Shown: piece after piece, positions 1 to 5,220 of the stretch
Layout of the letters: the number at the start of each line of letters is the position of its first letter
Numbering within the stretch: position 1 is the first letter of the stretch
Source: JARRLC01 sp037387425
Lineage (GTDB): Bacteria; Pseudomonadota; Alphaproteobacteria; Rhizobiales; Rhodomicrobiaceae
Length of the DNA: 5,677 nucleotides
Direction of reading: 5' to 3'
NCBI GenBank assembly: GCA_037387425.1
Contig: JARRLC010000160.1
Span: 1 to 5,677, forward strand
The notes under the pieces: generated by a model
The model's input: the letters and a program-made list of their open reading frames with translations, nothing else
The model's database searches: none
What the model was told of the DNA's origin: nothing
Translations under genes and position numbers: made by a program

Positions 1-528
1 GGTATATTGAGACTGCGGAACTTTGCTTACATTCAGCCCCCAAGTATAGGTGTGTTGTAAACTCTCAATTTTCCAACTGTCGAGCGGTACGGCTATACCA
101 TCAGGCTTTTTCGTCAGTAGATCAGTGAGGTGAACGACGGCGTCCCTATACCCTTTTAAGTATCCCTCTAATTGTTCAGGTATGTATGAAGTGTTTGGCC
201 ACATCCGGCAGTCAGGCACGACGATTGAAATCGCCCTTCGTTTCCCCACCTTTTTCTTGATAGCCGTTATGCGGTCAGGATCCGCCTTAACAATTGCGGC
301 GCTGATGCTTCGAAGATCGACGATGCCTTCACTATCCTGCGCGTCGTTGTCGTCTATGCCTGAAATAACTCGCAAGCCTGAAGTTGTCTGGAGTTGATTT
401 AGGCCGTTTTCAGCATCTTGAAACCAAACGATATATCGGTTCGTATCTTCATCTATGGATGGATCATATGCTTGATTGGCTTGCCGGGAATGTAAGCCGT
501 TATTAGGACTATTCGTGTCATTGGACAT
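1..528 (-). CDS. Hypothetical protein, N-terminal 176 residues (cut by window edge)
   Basis: Reading the minus strand from an ATG at 528 gives 176 codons without a stop up to the left edge, so the gene is 3'-truncated by the window. The product starts MSNDTNSPNN and has an acidic, polar first 60 residues. A mixed segment follows with a basic cluster (KKKVGKRR, about 91-98), a hydrophobic strand-like stretch (AISIVVPDC, 99-107) and a Trp/Tyr-rich end (SWKIESLQHTYTWG, 151-164). No signal peptide or membrane segment is visible, so a cytoplasmic protein is likely. I do not recognise the family. The ribosome binding site is weak; a TTG at 546 is an alternative in-frame start, and a stop lies just beyond it at 553-555. 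GC is about 46% by hand count, below the roughly 53-65% of sampled hppA lines, which may mean acquisition by transfer. The nearest gene in the same orientation is tRNA-Cys, about 350 bp upstream. Coding status is supported by the long open frame; function is unknown. Confidence 0.72.
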   Translation of the reverse strand, partial: MSNDTNSPNNGLHSRQANQAYDPSIDEDTNRYIVWFQDAENGLNQLQTTSGLRVISGIDDNDAQDSEGIVDLRSISAAIVKADPDRITAIKKKVGKRRAISIVVPDCRMWPNTSYIPEQLEGYLKGYRDAVVHLTDLLTKKPDGIAVPLDSWKIESLQHTYTWGLNVSKVPQSQYT

Positions 529-882
529 ATCGCACCCATTACGCAAACAAAATTATTAAACTTACCAACCTCTTCCGCTTCTGACTTTAACCAGAACGTT
601 AATAAATTCAATGGGAGGTTGTATTCTTTCCCCGACTTTCGTTATGAGGGCATTCATTTGCCCCGCCGCATGTTTATGTTCATGTGATGGTTTATTTAAA
701 CCCGGTAATGATATGGAAAAATATAGGTAAGATCGCGTGCTGGCGTACTAATGCGCGCGCATGATTAACGCCGGTCATGTAATGCGGACAGTAACGCCGT
801 GCTTAAGCTTGGTAAAAAATGGGGAACTTACGAACGGGGTGTAGGGAGAGAAAAGTCGTAGCATCTAGCCGCTTGGGGCTGA
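529..882. other. Intergenic region between hypothetical gene and tRNA-Cys
   Basis: No convincing gene is seen in these 354 bases. The longest small frame noticed is a 39-codon one on the plus strand (611-730) with no ribosome binding site. The part next to the hypothetical gene is AT-rich (541-600 is about 37% GC) and should contain that gene's minus-strand promoter; AT-rich tracts such as TTTAATAAT (near 550-560) could serve as a -10 box, but no matching -35 is clear. A 12-bp palindrome lies at 751-762, flanked by GGCGT and ACGCC. The segment 800-860 is downstream of the tRNA and may hold its transcript end. Confidence 0.5.
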
Positions 883-884
883 TG
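850..884 (-). terminator. Possible terminator of tRNA-Cys
   Basis: On the minus strand directly behind the tRNA, CATCAGCC can pair with GGCT-A-GATG (one bulged A, 6-nt loop CCAAGC). A short T-run (TTTTCTC) follows about seven bases later. The first two stem bases overlap the encoded CCA end. The distance between stem and T-run is longer than in a classic intrinsic terminator, so this is tentative. Confidence 0.28.
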
Positions 885-956
885 GAGGCGACGCCCGGAA
901 TTGAACCGGGGTACGCGGTTTTGCAGACCGCTGCGTAACCACTCCGCCACGTCGCC
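883..956 (-). tRNA. tRNA-Cys (anticodon GCA)
   Basis: The minus strand folds as a complete cloverleaf of 74 nt including an encoded CCA. The acceptor stem GGCGACG/CGTCGCC is perfect over 7 bp. The anticodon stem GCGGT/ACCGC encloses the loop CTGCAAA, giving anticodon GCA (plus-strand positions 922-924). The T-arm CCCGG-TTCAATT-CCGGG is perfect, and the D-loop contains GTGGTTA. The discriminator base is U (position 886), the identity base that cysteinyl-tRNA synthetase requires. It supplies cysteine at UGC and UGU codons. It lies downstream of the hppA terminator with its own spacing, so it is probably transcribed separately; no strong sigma-70 promoter was evident upstream (957-1126). Its 3' end faces a lower-GC hypothetical gene, a common arrangement at integration sites. 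Confidence 0.97.
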
Positions 957-1126
957 ATGTCAGCTTTGCATCAATCTAACCGTTGACCATGCTGGAAATC
1001 GGCAGCGACGATGCGCAAGCAACGTTCTCATAGCACGAACTTTGTCGAAATGGGAGGGGTTTTTCGCTTGGTAATGCGTTCTCTACGTAAGGCGTGTGGG
1101 CGTGTTTCTGCATATGAGTGTTCGGC

Positions 1127-1160
1127 AACAAAAATCGGACGGAGCCCAGGGTTCCGTCCG
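1127..1160 (-). terminator. Intrinsic terminator of hppA
   Basis: On the minus strand a perfect 8-bp stem (CGGACGGA / TCCGTCCG, plus-strand arms 1136-1143 and 1153-1160) with a 9-nt loop is followed directly by ATTTTTGTT. A GC-rich stem plus U-tract is the standard form of a Rho-independent terminator. It lies about 58 bp after the hppA stop codon and separates hppA from the downstream tRNA-Cys gene. Confidence 0.85.
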
Positions 1161-1177
1161 TTCATGTTGCATAAATA

Positions 1178-1205
1178 GCGGTAACGCCCTGTTGGGTGCT
1201 ACCGC
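1178..1205 (-). other. Hairpin in the hppA 3' untranslated region
   Basis: GCGGTA pairs with TACCGC (6 bp). After one mismatch the stem continues through a C-G pair, a G-T wobble and three C-G pairs, closing on a TGTT loop. It starts about 12 nt after the hppA stop (1218-1220) and precedes the U-tract terminator at 1127-1160. It has no T-run of its own, so it may act as an mRNA 3'-end stabiliser or pause site rather than as an independent terminator. Confidence 0.55.
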
Positions 1206-1217
1206 CATGTCTATCAT

Positions 1218-3338
1218 TTAGCTGTGCGACAGTACCGCCAGCAGCAGCAATGCCACGATGTTCGTGATCTTGATCATCGGGTTAATGGCTGGGCCAGCAG
1301 TATCCTTGTACGGGTCACCGACGGTATCGCCGGTCACGGCTGCTTTGTGGGCCTCCGACCCCTTGCCACCGTAATTGCCGTCTTCGATGTACTTCTTGGC
1401 GTTATCCCAGGCGCCGCCACCCGCTGTCATGGAAATGGCGACGAACAGCCCAGTGATGATCACGCCCAGAAGCATCGCGCCCACTGCGGAGAACGCTGCT
1501 GACTTATCGGCAATCCAGTTGATCACAACGAAGACCACGACCGGCGACAGCACCGGCAGCATCGATGGTATGATCATTTCCTTGATGGCGGATTTGGTCA
1601 GCATGTCCACAGCGCGGCCATAATCAGGTTTTTCCTCGCCCTTCATGATGCCGGGCTTTTCGCGGAACTGACGGCGCACTTCCTCAACGATGGAAGCAGC
1701 AGAGCGTCCCACGGCGGTCATGCCCATGGCGCCGAACAGAAATGGCAGTAGACCGCCGAAAAACAGGCCAACCACAACCCACGGACTTTCCAGCGAGAAG
1801 TCGAGTTTCACGTCTTTGAAATAGGTGAACTGTTCGCTGTTGGCGATGAAGTGTTGCAAGTCGGCGGTGTAGGCAGCGAACAGCACCAGCGCACCCAGCC
1901 CCGCCGAACCGATGGCGTAGCCTTTGGTAACGGCTTTGGTGGTGTTGCCGACAGCGTCCAGTGCGTCGGTGGTTTTGCGAACGTCGGCGGGCAAATCGGC
2001 CATTTCGGCAATGCCGCCTGCGTTATCCGTTACCGGGCCGAAAGCGTCGAGCGCCACAACCACGCCAGCGAGCGCCAGCATTGTGGTTACGGCGATGGCG
2101 ATGCCATAGAGCCCAGCAAGGCTATAGGTGCCGATAATGCCCGCGATGATCACCAGGGCAGGGGCTGCCGTTGCTTCCAGCGAGATGGCGAGGCCCTGAA
2201 TGACGTTCGTGCCGTGGCCGGTCTGTGAGGCGGCCGCGATGGAACGCACAGGACGGTAGTTCGTGCCGGTGTAGTACTCGGTGATGATGATGATCATCGT
2301 TGTCACGCCGAGGCCGATCACACCGCAGAAGAACAGGTCAAGCCCTTTGAAAGTGGTGCCGGAAGCGACCAGCGTCGTGTCCATGCCGATGAGGTAGTCA
2401 GTGATGGGCCACAATGCGATGAGCGACAGAATGCCGGTGGCAATGAAGCCTTTGTACAGCGCGCCCATGATGCTCTTGTTAGCGCCGAGACGCACAAAGA
2501 ACGTGCCGATGATCGAGGTGACCACGCACGCTGCGCCGATGGCGAGCGGATAGAGCAGAGTTTGGCCCAGAATGTCTGGATTTGTGAAATAGATCGTGGC
2601 GAGCACCATGGTGGCCACGATTGTCACGACATAAGTTTCGAACAGGTCGGCGGCCATGCCCGCGCAGTCGCCAACGTTGTCGCCCACGTTATCGGCAATG
2701 GTGGCGGGGTTGCGTGGATCGTCTTCCGGGATGCCGGCTTCGATTTTACCCACGAGATCGCCGCCCACGTCGGCGCCCTTGGTGAAGATGCCGCCGCCAA
2801 GACGGGCGAAGATGGAGATGAGCGACGCGCCAAATCCGAGCGCCACCAGTGCGTCAACAACGACGCGGTTATCGGCGGCGTAGCCCATGACTTCTGTCAG
2901 CACCGCAAAGTAGACCGCGACGGACAAAAGCGCCAGACCAGCAACCAGCAAGCCAGTTACCGCGCCAGATTTAAAGGCGATGCCCAGCCCTTCAGCCAGC
3001 CCTTTTGAAGATGCTTGCGTTGTGCGCACGTTGGCCCGTACCGACACATGCATGCCGATGAAGCCCGCAGCACCGGAAAGCACTGCGCCGATCAAGAAAC
3101 CAACCGCAACTGTGAATGACAGCAGATAAGCGATCAGCGCAAAGATCACGATACCCACCATGCCGATAGTGGTGTACTGGCGTTTCAGATAGGCCTCCGC
3201 GCCTTGCTGAATAGCGCAAGCGATTTCCTGCATGCGGGCGTTACCCGCATCAGCGGCCATCACAGACCGCACGGCCCATGCGCCATATACGAGCGACAAT
3301 GCGCCGCAGGCGATGATGACCCAGATAAGATTGTCCAT
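1218..3338 (-). CDS. hppA: Membrane-bound proton-translocating pyrophosphatase, K+-independent type
   Basis: This integral inner-membrane enzyme hydrolyses cytoplasmic pyrophosphate to two phosphates and uses the energy to pump H+ out. The family forms homodimers with about 16 helices per subunit, and the many hydrophobic stretches here fit. Catalytic Mg-PPi motifs are present: KGADVGGDLVGKIE (about 187-200), EDDPRNP (205-211), then ADNVGDNVGDCAG (215-227) and AADLFE (229-234). Further conserved acidic loops are DNAGGIAEM (438-446) and TGDTVGDPYKDTAGP (669-683). GNTTKAVTKGYAIGSA carries Lys468 and Thr471; this Lys/Thr pair, in place of Ala/Gly, is the known mark of K+-independent H+ pumps. 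Length is 706 residues, normal for the family. The longest frame begins at a TTG at 3344, but the GAGGGA site at 3348-3353 is 9 nt from the ATG at 3338 and only 3 nt from the TTG, so the ATG is preferred. It is monocistronic, with hairpins behind it, and no frameshift or missing key residue was seen. Confidence 0.97.
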   Translation of the reverse strand: MDNLIWVIIACGALSLVYGAWAVRSVMAADAGNARMQEIACAIQQGAEAYLKRQYTTIGMVGIVIFALIAYLLSFTVAVGFLIGAVLSGAAGFIGMHVSVRANVRTTQASSKGLAEGLGIAFKSGAVTGLLVAGLALLSVAVYFAVLTEVMGYAADNRVVVDALVALGFGASLISIFARLGGGIFTKGADVGGDLVGKIEAGIPEDDPRNPATIADNVGDNVGDCAGMAADLFETYVVTIVATMVLATIYFTNPDILGQTLLYPLAIGAACVVTSIIGTFFVRLGANKSIMGALYKGFIATGILSLIALWPITDYLIGMDTTLVASGTTFKGLDLFFCGVIGLGVTTMIIIITEYYTGTNYRPVRSIAAASQTGHGTNVIQGLAISLEATAAPALVIIAGIIGTYSLAGLYGIAIAVTTMLALAGVVVALDAFGPVTDNAGGIAEMADLPADVRKTTDALDAVGNTTKAVTKGYAIGSAGLGALVLFAAYTADLQHFIANSEQFTYFKDVKLDFSLESPWVVVGLFFGGLLPFLFGAMGMTAVGRSAASIVEEVRRQFREKPGIMKGEEKPDYGRAVDMLTKSAIKEMIIPSMLPVLSPVVVFVVINWIADKSAAFSAVGAMLLGVIITGLFVAISMTAGGGAWDNAKKYIEDGNYGGKGSEAHKAAVTGDTVGDPYKDTAGPAINPMIKITNIVALLLLAVLSHS

Positions 3339-3347
3339 ATTCAAACG

Positions 3348-3353
3348 TCCCTC
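3348..3353 (-). promoter_or_regulatory. Ribosome binding site of hppA (decides the start)
   Basis: The minus strand reads GAGGGA here. The gap to the ATG at 3338 is 9 nt, which is usual, while the gap to the TTG at 3344 is only 3 nt, which is too short. This supports the shorter, 706-residue product. Confidence 0.7.
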
Positions 3354-3755
3354 GGTTCGAGATGGGGCGAATAGCTAGCGCGTGCTTTTATTATTTCGCG
3401 CTTACCCCCCTAGCATTTGGCACGCGCATCAATCCAAACAGAGGCGATAAGCCGGAGTTTGATAAAATTGATGCATAAACAAACACCTAGCGATCTGATG
3501 CATGAGCCTTCGCGAATACGTCAGTGCGCTAGACATACGCGCATGAAGCTCCCGGCAGTCACTGGCCAGACGCAGTCGCGCGCGGGGCTTCCACTTAAAA
3601 GCCCAAGGGACAATAAGAAAAATGCCTTAATTCTGCAACATTGCGATCAAGCGGTGATAACATATTCTTACGATTTTAGAGCTGGATTGAGAAAAGAACC
3701 ATATTTCAAGATCAATGGCTGCATACCTGATACATAATGTCACCGTTTGCGGCAT

Positions 3756-3779
3756 TGACGGCGAGCGCTGTTTCCGTCA
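3756..3779. promoter_or_regulatory. Inverted repeat upstream of the DUF2946-like gene
   Basis: TGACGG and CCGTCA form a perfect 6-bp dyad with a 12-nt spacer that contains the palindrome AGCGCT. It lies just over 20 bp before the ribosome binding site (3801-3806). It could be an operator for a dimeric regulator or a hairpin in the mRNA leader; the sequence does not decide between them. Confidence 0.35.
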
Positions 3780-3814
3780 GTCTTTGTAAGAGTGTAACCT
3801 GAGGGAATGGGGAA

Positions 3815-4240
3815 ATGGCCAGTCAGAAGCGCGGCTTCCGGCGGGACAGACTAATAAGTATGCTGGCGATCATCGGCTTGGTGTTCCAAGCTTTGATGAC
3901 GGCTGTCATGCTGCCTATGCCTTTTGGGGGGAGCGCCGCGCTGGCTTCAGAAGCATTAAGCGCGGATACGTTTTCAGGTTCCCTCGTCATCTGCACGCCT
4001 GAGGGCCTTGTGCGAATGACGCTCGATGAGAACGGCAATCCGGTAAAAGAGCCGCTGTCGGCAGGGGGCTGCGCTGTCTGCGATGCTCTTGTGGCGACGA
4101 CGTTCGCTTTGCCCGTGGCTGATATCCTTGCGCCTGTGGTGCGGGTTGACGCCAGTTATGCGCCGTCCAGCTTTGTATTCCGTTTCGTAAGTGCTTATGC
4201 AGGCGCGCACAAAAACCGCGGACCTCCTTACCTGGCGTGA
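3815..4240 (+). CDS. DUF2946-like exported or membrane-anchored protein
   Basis: The 141-residue product has a basic start (KRGFRRDR, 5-12) and a hydrophobic segment (about 13-36). It then has a possible signal-peptidase site after SAALA (40-44), so the rest should lie in the periplasm, either free or anchored. The mature part shows the layout I associate with DUF2946 proteins: an ICTPEGLV segment with Cys60, a short acidic turn (DENGNPV), a CAVC pair (Cys86, Cys89), a proline- and valine-rich hydrophobic stretch, and a terminal RGPP (135-138). The family's function is unproven. Members often occur near copper or TonB-dependent transport genes, so metal binding by the cysteines is plausible, but no such neighbour is present here. 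The start is supported by GAGGGA at 3801-3806, 8 nt from the ATG. It seems monocistronic, with a hairpin about 50 bp after the stop. The assignment rests on pattern recognition, not a search. Confidence 0.72.
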   Translation: MASQKRGFRRDRLISMLAIIGLVFQALMTAVMLPMPFGGSAALASEALSADTFSGSLVICTPEGLVRMTLDENGNPVKEPLSAGGCAVCDALVATTFALPVADILAPVVRVDASYAPSSFVFRFVSAYAGAHKNRGPPYLA

Positions 4241-4292
4241 TTGCCGGACGATAAGCTTCGCGAGCCTGAATTTCCCGGCATCAGACCGTTAT

Positions 4293-4320
4293 CTCCGCGC
4301 GTGATACGCGGAGTGGCTTC
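4293..4320 (+). terminator. Possible terminator of the DUF2946-like gene
   Basis: A perfect 7-bp stem CTCCGCG / CGCGGAG with a 7-nt loop (CGTGATA) begins 53 nt after the stop codon. It is followed by TGGCTTCTC, which is pyrimidine-rich but not a real U-tract. Position and stem strength suit a terminator; the weak tail keeps the confidence moderate. Confidence 0.42.
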
Positions 4321-4339
4321 TCAAACAAACTATTTAATG

Positions 4340-4351
4340 TGATCGCGATCA
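4340..4351. promoter_or_regulatory. CRP/FNR-like palindrome
   Basis: TGATCGCGATCA is a perfect 12-bp palindrome. In context it reads TGTGA-N6-TCATG, which matches the TGTGA-N6-TCACA consensus of CRP well on one side and partly on the other. It also keeps the TGAT-N4-ATCA core of FNR/FixK sites. It sits about 100 bp before the twin hairpins at 4439-4506. Palindromes of this size also arise by chance, and no promoter boxes were clear beside it. Confidence 0.35.
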
Positions 4352-4438
4352 TGCTGCGCTTCTTAAAGCAGGAGCAGGGCAGGATTCCGCTGCGCACCGG
4401 TTTCGATTGACCTCGTAGGGCGGAGTGTGGCGGTGAAC

Positions 4439-4466
4439 GGGTGAGGGGAAGGCAGGCCCCTCACCC
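4439..4466. repeat. Perfect 10-bp inverted repeat (hairpin 1)
   Basis: GGGTGAGGGG (4439-4448) and CCCCTCACCC (4457-4466) pair perfectly around the 8-nt loop AAGGCAGG. The stem is GC-rich and would be very stable in RNA on either strand. No T-run follows it immediately, so a simple terminator is unlikely. A second long hairpin starts 3 nt later and carries the same GGCAGG loop sequence. Confidence 0.8.
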
Positions 4467-4469
4467 AGT

Positions 4470-4506
4470 CTCTAAGTAGGTTTTTGGCAGGAAAACCTGC
4501 TTAGAG
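4470..4506. repeat. 15-bp inverted repeat (hairpin 2)
   Basis: CTCTAAGTAGGTTTT (4470-4484) pairs with AAAACCTGCTTAGAG (4492-4506) through 15 positions with a single T-G wobble, around the 7-nt loop TGGCAGG. The wobble permits a stable fold in plus-strand RNA; in minus-strand RNA the same position is an A-C mismatch, so the plus strand is the better candidate for the functional RNA. No U-tract follows (CGCCTTCAT). Confidence 0.8.
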
Positions 4507-5035
4507 CGCCTTCATAGGTAGAGTGAGGCTAAGCGTGAGTCTCTAACCACGAATGAAAGCGCAGCATTATTAGCCCGATCCTTCTTATGGCGGTCGGGTA
4601 ACCTCCAGGGCGGCTTTTCCTCAATTTGTCCGCCACTTCACACAAATCTCATATTACGTGTTTTTAGGCTGTGGCGTTTTGCAGGCGGCAAATGGCGGCT
4701 GGCGAGCGATTGAGCGCTTGGCTGTGCCGCAATTGCTGATTTTTTGCTGAGCTGGCGGCGTCAGTCGAATCGTATTGCAAAGCTATGATTTTAGCTGTTT
4801 TGGCGGTCATATAGCTATCCGTATACTTAACGTCTGATGACGGATTTACCGCGCAATGAGACGTGGTGAAACCATAAATGAATTAAGGCGCAAGCTTATC
4901 AAGATCATCTAATACGTACTTTTCCGCGAAACAAATATTTATTTTGATCACACAGTGCGTGCTTTTCTTAGATTTTGTGTAAATTTTATATAAATGGCGA
5001 TGTTTCACGTATAAAAACGTAAAATATAAGCTTCA

Positions 5036-5055
5036 GCATATATGAAATTATATGC
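5036..5055. promoter_or_regulatory. Operator-like dyad GCATATA-6-TATATGC
   Basis: GCATATA (5036-5042) and TATATGC (5049-5055) form a perfect 7-bp inverted repeat with a 6-nt spacer. The 13-bp centre-to-centre distance of the half-sites is near one helical turn, as expected for a dimeric regulator. It lies about 370 bp before the porin start. No specific regulator can be named. Confidence 0.35.
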
Positions 5056-5184
5056 ACTATTTATAATTTGCGGAATTTTAAACTATACAAATAGTATTAT
5101 ACGTATATTTACCTACGTAATAACTGATATATAGTTGGTAATTCGTGATATCTAAGCAACATTTATGTTATCAAAACTGTATAA

Positions 5185-5206
5185 GCGTAATAGTTTTTGT
5201 TTACGC
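5185..5206. promoter_or_regulatory. Operator-like dyad GCGTAA-10-TTACGC
   Basis: GCGTAA (5185-5190) and TTACGC (5201-5206) form a perfect 6-bp inverted repeat around a 10-nt T-rich spacer. It lies at the right edge of the AT-rich block, about 220 bp upstream of the porin start codon. It could be a regulator site; it overlaps another imperfect dyad, AAAACT/AGTTTT (5173-5197). Confidence 0.33.
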
Positions 5207-5220
5207 GCTTAGGTGATTAG

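Larger units (their letters stand above)
3345..3814. other. Divergent intergenic region between hppA and the DUF2946-like gene
   Basis: The two flanking genes point away from each other, so this 470-bp region should contain both promoters. A loose plus-strand sigma-70-like match is TTGCGA, 16 bp, TATTCT (about 3641-3668). On the hppA side, an AT-rich AATAATAAA (minus strand, near 3385-3395) is the only -10-like tract and has no clear -35. A dyad TGACGG-12 nt-CCGTCA lies at 3756-3779. An open frame on the plus strand (3417-3737) was considered and rejected as a gene. Confidence 0.5.
4241..4920. other. Gene-poor intergenic region with several hairpins
   Basis: No open frame in these 680 bases is convincing. 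The visible structure is the hairpin at 4293-4313, the palindrome at 4340-4351, and the paired hairpins at 4439-4506 (listed separately). Weaker features are AGCTA/TAGCT with a 6-nt loop followed by GTTTT near 4780-4800, and CCCGA/TCGGG in 4575-4600. GC here is intermediate and drops sharply near 4900. The region could hold a small RNA gene or only transcript ends and promoters. Confidence 0.45.
4921..5220. other. Very AT-rich block upstream of the porin gene
   Basis: Hand counting gives 82 G or C in 300 bases, about 27% GC, against roughly 53-65% in sampled lines of hppA and about 57-60% in 5281-5400. No gene is visible. The block holds several short dyads and repeated ACGTA-type words (for example TACGTA at about 4915 and 5114, and the 10-bp palindrome TATACGTATA at 5098-5107). 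It is well placed to be a long regulatory region for the porin, possibly bound by nucleoid proteins that prefer AT-rich DNA; that role is inferred. Confidence 0.6.

Noticed and set aside
182..397. 71-codon plus-strand open frame
   Set aside because: It lies opposite the longer minus-strand frame (1-528), which has the better protein composition and continues past the window edge.
611..730. 39-codon plus-strand frame starting MGGCILSPTF
   Set aside because: There is no ribosome binding site, it is short, and its composition is unusual with many cysteines; it is likely chance.
883..930. Second copy of the tRNA-Cys 3' end as an attachment-site repeat
   Set aside because: I looked for one elsewhere in the window and saw none; the other island end, if any, lies outside.
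1224..3219. Several open frames of 60-148 codons on both strands inside hppA
   Set aside because: They are shadows of a strongly coding, GC-rich gene; their products are low-complexity and match no family.
3417..3737. 106-codon plus-strand frame (TTG start, or ATG at 3471 for 88 codons)
   Set aside because: Neither start has a well-spaced ribosome binding site, the product resembles nothing known, and it fills the region where the hppA promoter should lie. A small orphan gene cannot be fully excluded.
3823..4210. Two minus-strand frames opposite the DUF2946-like gene
   Set aside because: They are antisense shadows of a gene with a good ribosome binding site, a membrane segment and family-like motifs.
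4339..4410. Short frame GTG/ATG reading MLRFLKQEQGRIPLRTGFD
   Set aside because: It has 19 codons from the ATG, no ribosome binding site, and its possible start overlaps the palindrome; evidence is insufficient.
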